Shown: positions 53,586 to 62,971 of the stretch, in pieces
Position numbering within the stretch: the stretch's first letter is position 1
How the letters are laid out: every line of letters begins with the position of its first letter
Assembly (NCBI RefSeq): GCF_001316435.1
Contig: NZ_JXLL01000003.1
Coordinates: 124,001-188,000 of the forward strand
Source: Caloranaerobacter sp. TR13
GTDB taxonomy: Bacteria > Bacillota > Clostridia > Tissierellales > Thermohalobacteraceae
Direction of reading: 5' to 3'
DNA: 64,000 nt
Position numbers and translations under genes: made by a program
The notes under the pieces: generated by a model
The model's database searches: none
What the model was told of the DNA's origin: nothing
Seen by the model: the letters and a program-made list of their open reading frames with translations, nothing else

Positions 53586-54800
53586 TTGTTTAAATTTAAT
53601 ACTATAGAAGAAGCTATAGTAGATATAAAACAGGGTAAAATGATTATCGTAGTAGATGATGAAGACAGAGAAAACGAAGGCGACCTTGTAATGGCAGCAG
53701 AAAAGATTACACCTGAAGCAGTTAACTTCATGACTAAATTCGGAAGAGGACTTATCTGCATGCCTATAATTTCTGAAAGACTTAAAGCACTTGATATACC
53801 CCAAATGGTCAGCGAAAATACTGACTCACATTCGACTGCCTTTACGATATCAATAGATGCTAAAGAAACTAAAACAGGTATTTCAGCTTTCGAAAGAGCT
53901 CTTACTATAAAGAAAGTTTTAGATAAAAATGCTAAACCTCAAGATTTTAAAAGACCAGGCCATGTATTCCCTCTTGAAGCAAGGCAAGGCGGGGTTTTAA
54001 AAAGAGCTGGACATACGGAAGCTGCAGTAGATCTAGCCAGGCTCGCTAATTTATACCCAGCAGGTGTAATTTGTGAAATTATGAATGATGACGGTACCAT
54101 GGCAAGACTTCCGCAACTTATGAAATTTGCAAAAAAACATAATCTCAAAATAATTACTATAGCAGATTTGATATCCTATAGAAGAAAAAATGAAGTCTTA
54201 ATAGAAAAAGTTGCAGAGGCTAATATGCCCACAAAATATGGAGAATTCAAAATAATTGGATATCAGAATAAATTAAACGACGAACATCATGTGGCTTTAG
54301 TAAAAGGTAATATAGCTGGAGATGAACCTGTACTTGTAAGGGTCCATTCTGAATGCCTTACAGGTGATACCTTTGGATCAATGAGATGTGACTGCGGAGA
54401 ACAACTGCAAGCTGCATTGAAGTATATTAATGAGGAAGGTAAAGGCGTTTTATTATACTTACGTCAAGAAGGGAGAGGCATAGGTTTAATAAATAAGTTA
54501 AAGGCATATGCTCTCCAAGATAAAGGTATGGATACAGTAGAAGCCAATCTCGCTTTAGGATTTCCTGAAGACTTGAGAGATTATGGAATCGGAGCACAGA
54601 TACTTGTAGATTTAGGAATTAAAAATATAAAACTCATGACAAACAATCCGAAAAAGCTTTCAGGTTTATCAGGCTATGGCCTTAAAATAGTTGAAAGAAT
54701 ACCTATTGAAGTAGGCTGTAATGAAAAAAATGAGTATTATTTAAAAACTAAAAAGAAAAAAATGGGACACATGTTAGAATTTCTAAAGGAGGAAGAATAA
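53586..54800 (+). CDS. ribBA: 3,4-dihydroxy-2-butanone 4-phosphate synthase / GTP cyclohydrolase II
   Basis: 404 residues. RibB half at about 1-200 ([40 protein letters not shown]). RibA half with [20 protein letters not shown] zinc cysteines and [11 protein letters not shown]. Start TTG at 53586 behind AGAGGTGAT; an in-frame GTG at 53577 falls in that SD. Supplies both precursors of riboflavin. Confidence 0.96.
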   Translation: MFKFNTIEEAIVDIKQGKMIIVVDDEDRENEGDLVMAAEKITPEAVNFMTKFGRGLICMPIISERLKALDIPQMVSENTDSHSTAFTISIDAKETKTGISAFERALTIKKVLDKNAKPQDFKRPGHVFPLEARQGGVLKRAGHTEAAVDLARLANLYPAGVICEIMNDDGTMARLPQLMKFAKKHNLKIITIADLISYRRKNEVLIEKVAEANMPTKYGEFKIIGYQNKLNDEHHVALVKGNIAGDEPVLVRVHSECLTGDTFGSMRCDCGEQLQAALKYINEEGKGVLLYLRQEGRGIGLINKLKAYALQDKGMDTVEANLALGFPEDLRDYGIGAQILVDLGIKNIKLMTNNPKKLSGLSGYGLKIVERIPIEVGCNEKNEYYLKTKKKKMGHMLEFLKEEE

Positions 54801-54801
54801 T

Positions 54802-55263
54802 ATGAAAATCTATGAAGGTAAATTGATTGCTCAAGGTTTAAAGTTTGGAATTATAGTGGGTAGGTTCAACGAATTTATAAGTAGCAAACTTCTTTCCGGT
54901 GCTTTAGACGGACTAAAAAGACATGGAGTAAATGAAGAAGATATTGAAGTAACCTGGGTTCCTGGTTCCTTTGAAATTCCCCTGATAGCTAAAAAAATGG
55001 CTAAATCTAAAAAATATGATGCAGTAATCTGCCTAGGAGCAGTAATAAGGGGAGCTACACCTCATTTTGACTATGTAGCAAGTGAGGTTTCAAAAGGCAT
55101 AGCAAAGGTATCTTTAGATACTGAAATACCTGTGATATTTGGCGTTTTAACTACAGATACTATTGAACAGGCTATTGAAAGATCTGGAACGAAAGCTGGT
55201 AACAAAGGCTATGAAGCTGCCTTAACTGCTATTGAAATGGCAAACCTTTTAAAAGAATTGTAA
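54802..55263 (+). CDS. ribH: 6,7-dimethyl-8-ribityllumazine synthase
   Basis: 153 residues. [46 protein letters not shown] and [16 protein letters not shown] are standard motifs. Condenses the RibA/D and RibB products. Ends the rib operon, with AAGGAGG before the ATG. Confidence 0.97.
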   Translation: MKIYEGKLIAQGLKFGIIVGRFNEFISSKLLSGALDGLKRHGVNEEDIEVTWVPGSFEIPLIAKKMAKSKKYDAVICLGAVIRGATPHFDYVASEVSKGIAKVSLDTEIPVIFGVLTTDTIEQAIERSGTKAGNKGYEAALTAIEMANLLKEL

Positions 55264-55280
55264 AATCATAAACTACAATA

Positions 55281-55303
55281 CTTCGGGCATATGCCCGAAG
55301 TAT
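55281..55303 (+). terminator. Hairpin after ribH
   Basis: ACTTCGGGCAT and its complement form a perfect 22-nt palindrome just downstream of the ribH stop. Little T-tract follows; it may work together with the next hairpin. Confidence 0.5.
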
Positions 55304-55351
55304 AAACTGCTGACAAAATTACATTATATAATATACTTTATATTGAATCTA

Positions 55352-55377
55352 AAACTGAGGATATAGACCCTCAGTTT
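55352..55377. terminator. Terminator between convergent rib operon and nucleotidyltransferase gene
   Basis: AAACTGAGG/CCTCAGTTT stem; it overlaps the stop codon of the minus-strand gene and has AT-rich flanks on both sides. Confidence 0.65.
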
Positions 55378-56113
55378 AACTCAAATATTTTTCAGCCATA
55401 TTTAAATCTTCAAGTTTGTCCACATCATTCCCAATTTCAGGATATGGTGTTATTATTGCCTTTGGCTTCAATCTTAAGATTTTAGATACTCTTTTTTCTG
55501 CACTCTCAATAGTAAGCCTACCAATAACAAGTTTTAATAAGAAAGTAAACCCTAGTACTTTACTCATTTTTACAGGATTTTTTCTGTACTCTATCATTTG
55601 TTTTGCCTTTACTATGCATCTATCCAGAACTTTTGGATTTATTAATATCAAATTTCCACCAGTAAAATAGCCATCTTTAAGCTTAGCATAAGTTCTAATT
55701 GCTTCTGGATATTTTTCAAGGCAAACACTTTTTTCAATTATTGGATAACAAACATCTGCCTTTGACTCTAATGATTTTTTTACAAAATCATATACAGCTT
55801 CACCTGTCAAAAGCGGAATATCACAAGTAGATATTAATATCATAGAGTCTTCTTTAAAATAGTCTACTCCGGCTATTACATTATCTATTATTGAACCTCT
55901 ATCTTGAATTACAAATTCCACATCTTCAAGTGCTTCTTTGTTAATTTCATCTCTATCCCCAATTACAACTATTTTATCTACTACTCCAGATTCTTTTAAT
56001 GCTTTAATTACATACGAAATCATAGGCTTTCCATTAATATTTACAAGTGCTTTTGTATACTTTCCTTTTAATTTTTTTTCTGACTTTCCAGCCAATATTA
56101 TACTGTTAATCAT
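55376..56113 (-). CDS. MobA-like nucleotidyltransferase family protein
   Basis: 245 residues. NTP-transferase fold: SIILAGKSEKKLKGKYTKALVNINGKPM nucleotide-binding region, ISTCDIPLLTG with the metal-binding Asp near 97, and FTGGNLILINPKVL. Family members transfer nucleotides to sugars or cofactors; the substrate here is unknown. It lies 3 nt after the GntR gene, suggesting a shared transcript with it and ispE. Confidence 0.8.
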   Translation of the reverse strand: MINSIILAGKSEKKLKGKYTKALVNINGKPMISYVIKALKESGVVDKIVVIGDRDEINKEALEDVEFVIQDRGSIIDNVIAGVDYFKEDSMILISTCDIPLLTGEAVYDFVKKSLESKADVCYPIIEKSVCLEKYPEAIRTYAKLKDGYFTGGNLILINPKVLDRCIVKAKQMIEYRKNPVKMSKVLGFTFLLKLVIGRLTIESAEKRVSKILRLKPKAIITPYPEIGNDVDKLEDLNMAEKYLS

Positions 56114-56116
56114 CCC

Positions 56117-56818
56117 CTACTCGACCCCACTTGTCCTCTTTTTTATTTTAGATTTAGTCATTTTAATAATATACTCTTCAGCATTTTCTATATGAATTTC
56201 TGCGTAATATTTTGCTTCCTTCGGTTTTCTTTTGCTTATTGCCTCAATTATTTTACTATGCTCTTCAGATAACTTAGTTGATCCATTATATTCTGTCATA
56301 TATATAATCCTGAATCTTTGTACCTGCTCTCTTAAGCTTTCTGCAATTGCTATAAGTTTCTCATTTCTAGTAGCTTTAAAGATAATGTCATGAAATTCTA
56401 CATCTTTTTGAATAATACATTTTATGTCTTTGTTTTTTATACAATCATCAAATTCTTTAGCTTTTACTCTTAAAGATTCAAGTTCGTCCTCTGTTATTCT
56501 TTGTGATGCCAATTGAGCTGCCAACCCTTCAAGAGAAGCTCTTATCTCCAAAACTTCTAAAATATCCTTTATAGATACATCTGCAACATAAGCACCCTTT
56601 CTAGGAATCATAATAACTAATCCTTCAAGTTCTAACTTTCTTATTGCTTCTCTTACAGGAGTCCTGCTTACCCCCAACTTTTCTGCTAATTGCACCTCCA
56701 TTAACCTTTCACCAGGTTTTAATTTTCCATCTATTATCGCCTCTCTTAAAGATTCAAATACAATTTCTCTAAGAGGCTTATAATCATGTAATCTAAGCTT
56801 ATCTAAATCCTTATTCAA
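56117..56818 (-). CDS. GntR-family (FadR/VanR-like) transcriptional regulator
   Basis: 233 residues. The N-terminal winged helix has GERLMEVQLAEKLGVSRTPVREAIRKLELEGLV. The FCD C-terminal ligand domain is all helical (DIKCIIQKDVEFHDIIFKATRN, EEHSKIIEAI) with metal-site His residues. The start is TTG with GGGGGG upstream. The effector is unknown. It follows ispE by about 13 nt. Confidence 0.9.
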   Translation of the reverse strand: MNKDLDKLRLHDYKPLREIVFESLREAIIDGKLKPGERLMEVQLAEKLGVSRTPVREAIRKLELEGLVIMIPRKGAYVADVSIKDILEVLEIRASLEGLAAQLASQRITEDELESLRVKAKEFDDCIKNKDIKCIIQKDVEFHDIIFKATRNEKLIAIAESLREQVQRFRIIYMTEYNGSTKLSEEHSKIIEAISKRKPKEAKYYAEIHIENAEEYIIKMTKSKIKKRTSGVE

Positions 56819-56831
56819 AAAAATATCCCCC

Positions 56832-57683
56832 CTAGATAGTTCTAACTATATGCACCCTATCAATCCATGTTTTAAGTTCTTCTTTACATTTGGTAATATC
56901 ATCAATATTATCAAATATACCAAATACAGTAGGTCCACTACCACTCATCAAACTGCCTAAAGCATTGCACTTTATCATATAATCTTTTATTTTTTGTATA
57001 ATAGGATATTTACTAATGGTTACCATTTCTAGCACATTAATCATATTTTTAGCTACAAAATTTACATTATCTAGTTCAATATTTTTTATCAAATTATCTA
57101 TATCAGGATGTTCTTTTACATCTCGAATTTTTAAATTTTTATATACATATGCCGTAGAAACTTGTATTGAAGGTTTTGCTATGAGAACAAGTTTATTTTT
57201 AAAACTCTTTAATTTAGTTAATTTTTCGCCTATCCCTTCAGCTAAGGCTGTTCCTCCCATGATACAGTAAGGAACATCTGCACCAATTTCTAGTCCTATA
57301 TCCATTAAATCCTTTTCTTTAAGGTTTAAATTCCATAATTCATTTAGACCTTTCAATACAGCTGCTGCATCTGCACTGCCTCCTGCTAAGCCAGCAGCTA
57401 TAGGTATATTCTTTTCTATCTTTATTTTAATTCCTCTATTAATATTGAATCTTTTGGATAAAATATCCCAAGCTTTATATGCAAGATTGGTTGAATCGGT
57501 AGGAAGCATCGTTTCATTTGTTTCTATAATTACATCATTACTACACTCTTCAATTTGTATAATATCTTTTAAATCAATCTGTTGCATTATCATTCTAACT
57601 TCGTGATATCCATCTTCTCTTCTTCTTAATACGTCTAATGAAAGATTTATTTTGGCATGAGCTTCTACTTCTATTTTTTTCAC
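56832..57683 (-). CDS. ispE: 4-diphosphocytidyl-2-C-methyl-D-erythritol kinase
   Basis: 283 residues, a GHMP kinase of the MEP isoprenoid pathway. AHAKINLSLDVLRRREDGYHEV, PIAAGLAGGSADAAA (ATP loop) and LMSGSGPTVFG are all present. Start GTG behind AAGGAG. Upstream of the GntR gene, downstream of sipL. Confidence 0.96.
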   Translation of the reverse strand: MKKIEVEAHAKINLSLDVLRRREDGYHEVRMIMQQIDLKDIIQIEECSNDVIIETNETMLPTDSTNLAYKAWDILSKRFNINRGIKIKIEKNIPIAAGLAGGSADAAAVLKGLNELWNLNLKEKDLMDIGLEIGADVPYCIMGGTALAEGIGEKLTKLKSFKNKLVLIAKPSIQVSTAYVYKNLKIRDVKEHPDIDNLIKNIELDNVNFVAKNMINVLEMVTISKYPIIQKIKDYMIKCNALGSLMSGSGPTVFGIFDNIDDITKCKEELKTWIDRVHIVRTI

Positions 57684-57745
57684 AATATCAACTCCTTATC
57701 TATATATTATATATTTTATAAAAAAATCCTTCTTTAGTCATTAAT

Positions 57746-57776
57746 AAAAGCTCTAAGGCAGAGCCTTAGAGCTTTT
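57746..57776 (-). terminator. Terminator after sipL
   Basis: 14-bp perfect stem (AAAAGCTCTAAGGC and complement) with an AGA loop, directly at the sipL stop. Confidence 0.8.
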
Positions 57777-59350
57777 TAAAATTCCACAGCTTCAATTTGT
57801 TTTTGAATAATAATTTTTTCACCTGGCATTATATTTTCAGGGTTTACAATATCATTTGTTTTTATTAACTCATCAACAGTAGTATTATACCTTTTAGCTA
57901 TATCCCATAATGTATCACATTTTTGAACTATATAAATAGTTATACTAGGTTTATTACTTAAATCAATTACTTTATCATCTTCTTCAATTTCTGTTATAAT
58001 ATCAATCTTTTTAATTCTATCAACTTTAACATTGTTTTTTACAATACCTTCTATTTCAATATCACGTGAATTAACTCTATTAAATTTTAAGCTATCCATC
58101 GCAAGGTCAATGTCAATCTCCATTCCTTCTTTAATTCCATTTATGTCTACATAGGATTTAAATGGTATTTCTTCTTTGAAACTCATTATTTCTCCTGTAG
58201 ACTCTCCAACATATAATACATCTGCTTCAAGTAACCCTTCAATTATTAATTTATTTTCTACAACTCTATAGTCTGTTAATACAGGTTTTGCTATTAAATC
58301 ACATATACTTTCAATACCTTCATAATCCTGTGGTAAGTTAACTACTCCTTTTACAACCTCTTTAGATGTACTTTCTGCTATATTTTCTAACACATCTACT
58401 TCTTTTTTTACTAATGTAAACTTCCTTTTTGTTGAATATGAATCTAAAATTACTTCTTTTTCTCTTTGTTCAAATACTTTAGCACTTACCTTCACAAATA
58501 CTTCTATGTCTATTACTCTTTTCTCATCATTTACATCCTCTCTTATCTCATATTGAACATTAGAAATTTCTATATTTACTTTGCTGTTCATATCTTTAAC
58601 TGCACCTGGTAAGTCAACAAAATGTGTAAATGGAATTTCATACTTCACGTGATTTATTCTACTCTCTTCATCTTCACTATAGTATATTATCAAGCATTCA
58701 ACCACTCCTGATACTATTACCTTGTCTTCAACTACTCTAACTTCCTTTTCATAACCTTTTACATTTAGCTTAAGTATATGTTCTATACTTGGCATATCTT
58801 CAGATAATTCAAATGCTTCTTTTACTAAAGTATCAGATGTATTACTTCCTACAATATCATTATATCTTATGTAATCCTTTAAAGTTTGCAATCCTTCAAT
58901 TCCTTGAATATCTTTAACAACTTCTATATTGCTATATGATTGTACTTTTGTGTTAAAATGCAGTACAGCCTTAACAGATATTTTTCTGTTGTCTATTAAA
59001 TTACAATCTATATGCTCTATGTTTGTTTTAATATCAACATTCATCTCTTCTTCTGCACCATTAATTATAATCTCTTCCTGAAAATTAGTTGAATCTTCTA
59101 TTCTCTGAATAGACGAATTTTCATCATCTGCACTGTATAGGATATTGTATTTAATTATTCCATTTATTAACACTTTATCCTTAACAGCTTTAGTTTCTAA
59201 AGTCTCTATCTCACCGTCAATATTAAGTATCTTTTTTATACCAGATTCAACTTCTGATAATAATATTTCGTCCTCAATTAATGCCTCTACTTCTTCTCTT
59301 CCTATCGTCTCTTCTATCTTAAGTAAATCTTTGATTAGTTCTACTGCCAT
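57776..59350 (-). CDS. sipL: SpoIVA-interacting spore morphogenesis protein SipL (SPOCS/DUF3794 + LysM)
   Basis: 524 residues. Three SPOCS (DUF3794) repeats, visible as recurrent 'VINGVIKYNILYSADDENSSIQRIED', 'VSGVVECLIIYYSEDEESRI' and 'IEGLLEADVLYVGEST' type strands (shown here only in part), are followed by a C-terminal LysM (TIYIVQKCDTLWDIAKRYN). This order and length match SipL of Clostridioides difficile, which recruits coat proteins through SpoIVA. An ispE neighbour fits. ATG with AAAGGGGG SD. Confidence 0.9.
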   Translation of the reverse strand: MAVELIKDLLKIEETIGREEVEALIEDEILLSEVESGIKKILNIDGEIETLETKAVKDKVLINGIIKYNILYSADDENSSIQRIEDSTNFQEEIIINGAEEEMNVDIKTNIEHIDCNLIDNRKISVKAVLHFNTKVQSYSNIEVVKDIQGIEGLQTLKDYIRYNDIVGSNTSDTLVKEAFELSEDMPSIEHILKLNVKGYEKEVRVVEDKVIVSGVVECLIIYYSEDEESRINHVKYEIPFTHFVDLPGAVKDMNSKVNIEISNVQYEIREDVNDEKRVIDIEVFVKVSAKVFEQREKEVILDSYSTKRKFTLVKKEVDVLENIAESTSKEVVKGVVNLPQDYEGIESICDLIAKPVLTDYRVVENKLIIEGLLEADVLYVGESTGEIMSFKEEIPFKSYVDINGIKEGMEIDIDLAMDSLKFNRVNSRDIEIEGIVKNNVKVDRIKKIDIITEIEEDDKVIDLSNKPSITIYIVQKCDTLWDIAKRYNTTVDELIKTNDIVNPENIMPGEKIIIQKQIEAVEF

Positions 59351-59461
59351 CTTTATCCCCCTTTCAATTATTTACACTACCCTAATTCAAAGCCTATTAT
59401 ATTATTATTTCTCTATGAAAAATTTTATGTTAAAATGTCCCAAAAAATTACTGTTATTTTT

Positions 59462-59525
59462 TTAATGGGTACTGGGTGCTTGGTACTAGGTACTGGGTAC
59501 TAGAATAAAATTAAAAATTAATCAT
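59462..59525. repeat. Heptad-repeat tract 13
   Basis: About nine heptads: CTGGGTA, CTTGGTA, CTAGGTA types, then AT-rich AAAATTA units. In the sipL-speB gap (59351-59607); the remainder of that gap shows only AT-rich sequence and the terminator. Confidence 0.85.
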
Positions 59526-59586
59526 CAAAAACATCAGCTAAGGCACGTTGGTAGCCTGAATTAAAAGGAATGATTTTAAAAAAATT

Positions 59587-59605
59587 AAGCGGCCATTGGC
59601 CGCTT
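59587..59605 (-). terminator. Terminator after speB
   Basis: AAGCGGCCATTGGCCGCTT forms a GC-rich stem, followed on the minus strand by a run of T. Confidence 0.85.
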
Positions 59606-59607
59606 GT

Positions 59608-60468
59608 CTATTTACTAATTGCAACAACTAACTCTCTAAGTATTTTACATGCAACAGCAGTTGAAGCTCCACTATTATCATAATGTGGAGACAACTCTAC
59701 AATATCTGCTCCTACAATATTTAAACTCTTTAAAATATTAATAATATCCATCATATCATTAAATGATATTCCTCCAGGCTCTGGTGTACCAGTTCCAGGA
59801 AAAACTGACGGATCCAAAACATCTAAATCAATAGTAACATAAACTGGTTTATTTTTTATTTCATTTACTACATCTTCAAGACCCTTATAAGTAAATTTAG
59901 TCAGGTTTGTATGCTTTTTAGCCCATTCAAATTCCTGTCTTTCACCAGACCTAATTCCAAATTGATATATTCTACCATCTCCAAGAAATTCCCAAACTCT
60001 TCTTATAACTGTTGCATGTGATAATTTTTCACCCATGTAGTCCTCTCTTAAGTCTGTATGGGCATCAAAATGCAAAATATAAAGGTCTTTATATTTTTCA
60101 TAAACTGCTTTAACAGATGGTAAAGTCACTAAATGCTCTCCACCTATCATAACAGGTATCTTTCCATCATTTAAAACATCTTTTACAAACTTATTTATCA
60201 TATCTAATACTTTTTCTGTATTTCCAAACGGAAATTCTAAATCACCAGCATCATAAACTTTTATATCAGTCAAATCCTTATCAAGATAAGGACTATATGT
60301 CTCTAAACCATATGATTCATTTCTCATTATAGTAGGAGCAAATCTTGTTCCTGGTCTAAATGAAGTTGTTCCATCAAAAGGTGCTCCAAAAACTACTATT
60401 TGTGAATCTTCATATTCACTGTCAAATCCTATAAATGTATGAATATTTTTATTTAACACCAGATTCAA
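59608..60468 (-). CDS. speB: Agmatinase
   Basis: 286 residues, ureohydrolase family. Hydrolyses agmatine to putrescine and urea. Manganese ligands are in GGEHLVTLP (His), HFDAHTDLR (Asp-His-Asp) and TIDLDVLDPSVFPGTG (Asp-Asp). The start is TTG with AAGGAG 4 nt upstream and overlaps the speE 3' end by 20 nt, so the two are coupled. Feeds putrescine to SpeE. Confidence 0.93.
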   Translation of the reverse strand: MNLVLNKNIHTFIGFDSEYEDSQIVVFGAPFDGTTSFRPGTRFAPTIMRNESYGLETYSPYLDKDLTDIKVYDAGDLEFPFGNTEKVLDMINKFVKDVLNDGKIPVMIGGEHLVTLPSVKAVYEKYKDLYILHFDAHTDLREDYMGEKLSHATVIRRVWEFLGDGRIYQFGIRSGERQEFEWAKKHTNLTKFTYKGLEDVVNEIKNKPVYVTIDLDVLDPSVFPGTGTPEPGGISFNDMMDIINILKSLNIVGADIVELSPHYDNSGASTAVACKILRELVVAISK

Positions 60469-61303
60469 TCAACTCCTTAACATAAGTTGGTAAAGCAAAT
60501 GCTCCTACGTGTATATCTGTATTGTAATACTTAGTTTTTAAGTTAAATTTTTTCCACTCTTCTGGTTTGAAATCTTTAATTGGGTGTAATGATTTTGATG
60601 CAAATCCAAATAACCAATGTCCTGATGGATATGTAGGCATATGGAATTGGTATACTTCTACTATAGGGAAAATTTTCTTCAATTTTCCTGTTGCTCTTAA
60701 CATAGCCTTAGCATCTCTTTCATAGTAAGGACTTTCGTTTTGATTAACAAGTATACCTTTATCGCTTAATGCCTTATAGCAGTTTTTATAAAACTCTGTA
60801 GTAAATAGCCCTTCTCCTGGTCCTATCGGGTCTGTTGAATCTACAATGATTAAATCATACTCATTTTCCTTATCTTCTACAAACTTTATTCCATCCTCGA
60901 AGTATAAAGTTACTCTCTCGTCATCTAATTTAGATGAAGTTAATGGTAAAAATTCTCTTGAAGCTTTAACAACTAGCTCGTCTATTTCAACCATATCAAT
61001 TTTTTCTATTGTATTATATCTAGTCAATTCTCTTACTGTACCACCATCTCCACCACCTATAACTAAAACCCTTTTAATTTCAGGATTTGTAGCCATAGCA
61101 ACATGAGTTATCATATCATGATATATGAATTCGTCCTTTTCTGTTACCATAACAAGTCCATCTAATAAAAGTACCTTACCAAACTCATATGTATCTATAA
61201 AATCTACTTGTTGAAAAGGACTCTTTTTTGAATAAAGATGTTTTTTTACTTTAAAGGAAAATCTAGCATAATCAGTATGTTCTTCAGTAAACCATAATTC
61301 CAT
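60449..61303 (-). CDS. speE: Spermidine synthase (polyamine aminopropyltransferase)
   Basis: 284 residues. Transfers aminopropyl from decarboxylated SAM to putrescine. Contains KSPFQQVDFIDTYEFGKVLLLDG, the nucleotide-binding VIGGGDGGTVRELTRY, DLIIVDSTDPIGPGEGLFT and the YPSGHWLFGFAS region. Second gene of the speD-speE-speB group. Confidence 0.97.
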   Translation of the reverse strand: MELWFTEEHTDYARFSFKVKKHLYSKKSPFQQVDFIDTYEFGKVLLLDGLVMVTEKDEFIYHDMITHVAMATNPEIKRVLVIGGGDGGTVRELTRYNTIEKIDMVEIDELVVKASREFLPLTSSKLDDERVTLYFEDGIKFVEDKENEYDLIIVDSTDPIGPGEGLFTTEFYKNCYKALSDKGILVNQNESPYYERDAKAMLRATGKLKKIFPIVEVYQFHMPTYPSGHWLFGFASKSLHPIKDFKPEEWKKFNLKTKYYNTDIHVGAFALPTYVKELIESGVK

Positions 61304-61321
61304 TTTAAAATTCCTCCTTAT

Positions 61322-61404
61322 TTAATTAGTCAATAGTCTTTAGTTATTGGTCAATAGTTAATAGTCAATTGACTATCGACTATTAACTATCAACTATTTT
61401 TCCT
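61322..61404. repeat. Heptad-repeat tract 14 (GACTATT dialect)
   Basis: About 11 heptads, first ATAGTCT/ATAGTTA types and then their complements (ATCGACT, ATTAACT), making one long imperfect palindrome centred near 61366. In the speD-speE gap. Confidence 0.85.
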
Positions 61405-61413
61405 ATAACTTCT

Positions 61414-61437
61414 AAAGCCGAGATTGCCCTCGGCTTT
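61414..61437 (-). terminator. Hairpin between speD and speE
   Basis: AAAGCCGAG/CTCGGCTTT stem with a 6-nt loop. The T-tract is strong on the plus strand and weak on the coding strand, so it may only partly stop minus-strand transcripts. Confidence 0.5.
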
Positions 61438-61459
61438 ATTTTTTTTCGTACATTAAAAA

Positions 61460-61888
61460 TTATGCATTTACAACAGCTGGTTTGTGTTTAACTTTAATAT
61501 CATCTAATTTACCATCTGAAAATCTTTTTATCTTCTCTACTATTCCTCTTGGAACTTCCAGTGTTTCTGCTTTTTCAGCCTTTAACTTTTCTTTTAAGTA
61601 ATCAAAAGCAATCCATGGATCTACTTCATCTCCACATGTAAATAAGTCAACTGCAGCGTATCCATATTCTGGCCAAGTATGAATTGTAAGATGAGATTCT
61701 TGTATTACTACAACTCCACTCACTCCCCATGGATTAAATAAATGGAATACACTCTTTACTATTGTTGCTTTTGCTTCAGTAGCTGCTTCATTCATATATT
61801 TCTCTATTAAAGCATGGTCATTTAATATATCTTTATCACAATTATAAAACTCTGCTAAAATGTGTCTTCCTAATTGTTCTATCTTCAT
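61460..61888 (-). CDS. speD: S-adenosylmethionine decarboxylase proenzyme
   Basis: 142 residues, prokaryotic class 1B. Self-cleaves between Glu64 and Ser65 in [14 protein letters not shown] to make the pyruvoyl cofactor; [10 protein letters not shown] carries the catalytic Cys. The start is the ATG at 61888, seven nt after AGAGGAG; upstream in-frame codons are unlikely. Provides decarboxylated SAM to SpeE. Confidence 0.95.
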   Translation of the reverse strand: MKIEQLGRHILAEFYNCDKDILNDHALIEKYMNEAATEAKATIVKSVFHLFNPWGVSGVVVIQESHLTIHTWPEYGYAAVDLFTCGDEVDPWIAFDYLKEKLKAEKAETLEVPRGIVEKIKRFSDGKLDDIKVKHKPAVVNA

Positions 61889-61932
61889 AAGTCTTCTCCT
61901 CTCTATCAAAGAATATTAATCTGATATCTTAC

Positions 61933-62472
61933 TTAAAAACTCGGTGGACAAGTCACCCAAAGTACAACAGCTTTTCTCTTAAAACTATTTTCAATAAAAT
62001 GCTTCTTATCTGACTTAAAATAAAAACTTTCTCCTTTGTTCACTTTATACTTGTTATCGCCTAAACTTAAATAAATACTTCCAGATAGAACATATCCAAA
62101 TTCTTCTCCTTCGTGAGGATTCTCTATATTACTTATACCTCCAGATTCTAACGTAAGAAGTATAGGTTCCATATTATTCTTTTGTGCATTCGGAATAAGC
62201 CATTCGATAATATGACCTAGTTCTTCATTTTCACTTGAAAATATATCCTCTTTTGTATACACAACTTTATCATTCTCAACTTCATTAAAAAAGTTCCTAA
62301 TATCAGTTCCTAAAGCTTCTAATATATCCATTAATGTTGCAATAGACGGCGAAGTTAAATTTCTTTCAATTTGTGATATAAAACCTTTAGTTAAATCACA
62401 TCTTTGTGCTAGCTCCTGCTGAGTCAATCCATTCAGCATTCTTAGCCGTTTTATTTTATTGCCGATATCCAC
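61933..62472 (-). CDS. XRE-family regulator with C-terminal cupin domain
   Basis: 179 residues. A Cro/CI-type HTH (MLNGLTQQELAQRCDLTKGFISQIERNLTSPS, in parts) is joined to a small-molecule cupin barrel (ENPHEGEEFGYVLSGSIYLSLG, GESFYFKSDKKHFIEN). This is the architecture of PuuR-like polyamine regulators. It lies 45 nt upstream of speD on the same strand, so spermidine-operon control is likely. The start is GTG at 62472 after AGGGGTG. Confidence 0.9.
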   Translation of the reverse strand: MDIGNKIKRLRMLNGLTQQELAQRCDLTKGFISQIERNLTSPSIATLMDILEALGTDIRNFFNEVENDKVVYTKEDIFSSENEELGHIIEWLIPNAQKNNMEPILLTLESGGISNIENPHEGEEFGYVLSGSIYLSLGDNKYKVNKGESFYFKSDKKHFIENSFKRKAVVLWVTCPPSF

Positions 62473-62690
62473 AGTTACACCCCTAATCAAGAGATACTAT
62501 ATAATAAGTTTAGAATTGCTAAACTAAACGACAAAAATTAATAAAAATAAACTTAAAGTTTACATATAATAAATATACTATTTTTTTTTAAATGTCAATA
62601 GTTTTTTTAATAAACATTCACTCCCAACAATTAACTGTTGACTTTTATATTTATACATGGTAAATTATAATACATCACAATTTAATACGA

Positions 62691-62713
62691 CCTCATCCCT
62701 CAAAGGGGTGAGG
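62691..62713 (+). promoter_or_regulatory. Anti-P1 hairpin before the lysine riboswitch
   Basis: CCTCATCCC (62691-62699) pairs with GGGGTGAGG (62705-62713) over 9 bp around a TCAAA loop. The right arm is also the 5' strand of riboswitch helix P1, so the two structures exclude each other. CTCATCCCTC (62692-62701) can also pair with GAGGGATGGG (62901-62910) after the aptamer. Confidence 0.55.
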
Positions 62714-62887
62714 TAGAGGCGCGACATCTAAGAGTAGCTATAGGGAGGCCGGAAGCCTATGAAATATAGTGAAAGGAGCTGTCGCCGAAGTCTTAGATAT
62801 CCAAAATCTAAGGCTGGGCCTGCATCGAATAGGTGTAGGACTGTCATCAGGATAATTGCCCGATATCCTGATGGAGTGCTATCTCAC
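62708..62887 (+). ncRNA. Lysine riboswitch (L-box)
   Basis: Core L-box sequences are present in order: GAGGTAGAGGCGCGA, AGAGTA, GGAGGCC, GAAAGGAGCTGTCGCCGAAG, GGCTGGGCCTGCATCGAAT, GGACTGTCATC and GGAGTGCTATCTCAC. P1 pairs 62708-62716 with 62879-62887 over 9 bp. A strong terminator follows, so termination on lysine binding is the standard expectation. Confidence 0.95.
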
Positions 62888-62937
62888 GCTGGGCAAAAAG
62901 GAGGGATGGGCTTGATCTATGCTTTTTTTGAAAATAG

Positions 62938-62966
62938 CACCTGATAAGCCTATCAGGTGTTTTTTT
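62938..62966 (+). terminator. Terminator of the lysine riboswitch
   Basis: CACCTGATA/TATCAGGTG stem with an AGCC loop and seven T. It lies about 50 nt after the aptamer and 200 nt before the transporter ORF. Confidence 0.9.
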
Positions 62967-62971
62967 ATTAT

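Noticed and set aside
62759-62944. Open frame of 61 codons inside the lysine riboswitch
   Set aside because: It lies wholly over the conserved aptamer and terminator, its codons follow RNA structure, and it has no family resemblance.
62691-62966. Lysine riboswitch acting as an ON switch
   Set aside because: The pairings I can draw give termination when P1 is formed, the normal OFF behaviour. An ON switch is not supported by sequence alone.
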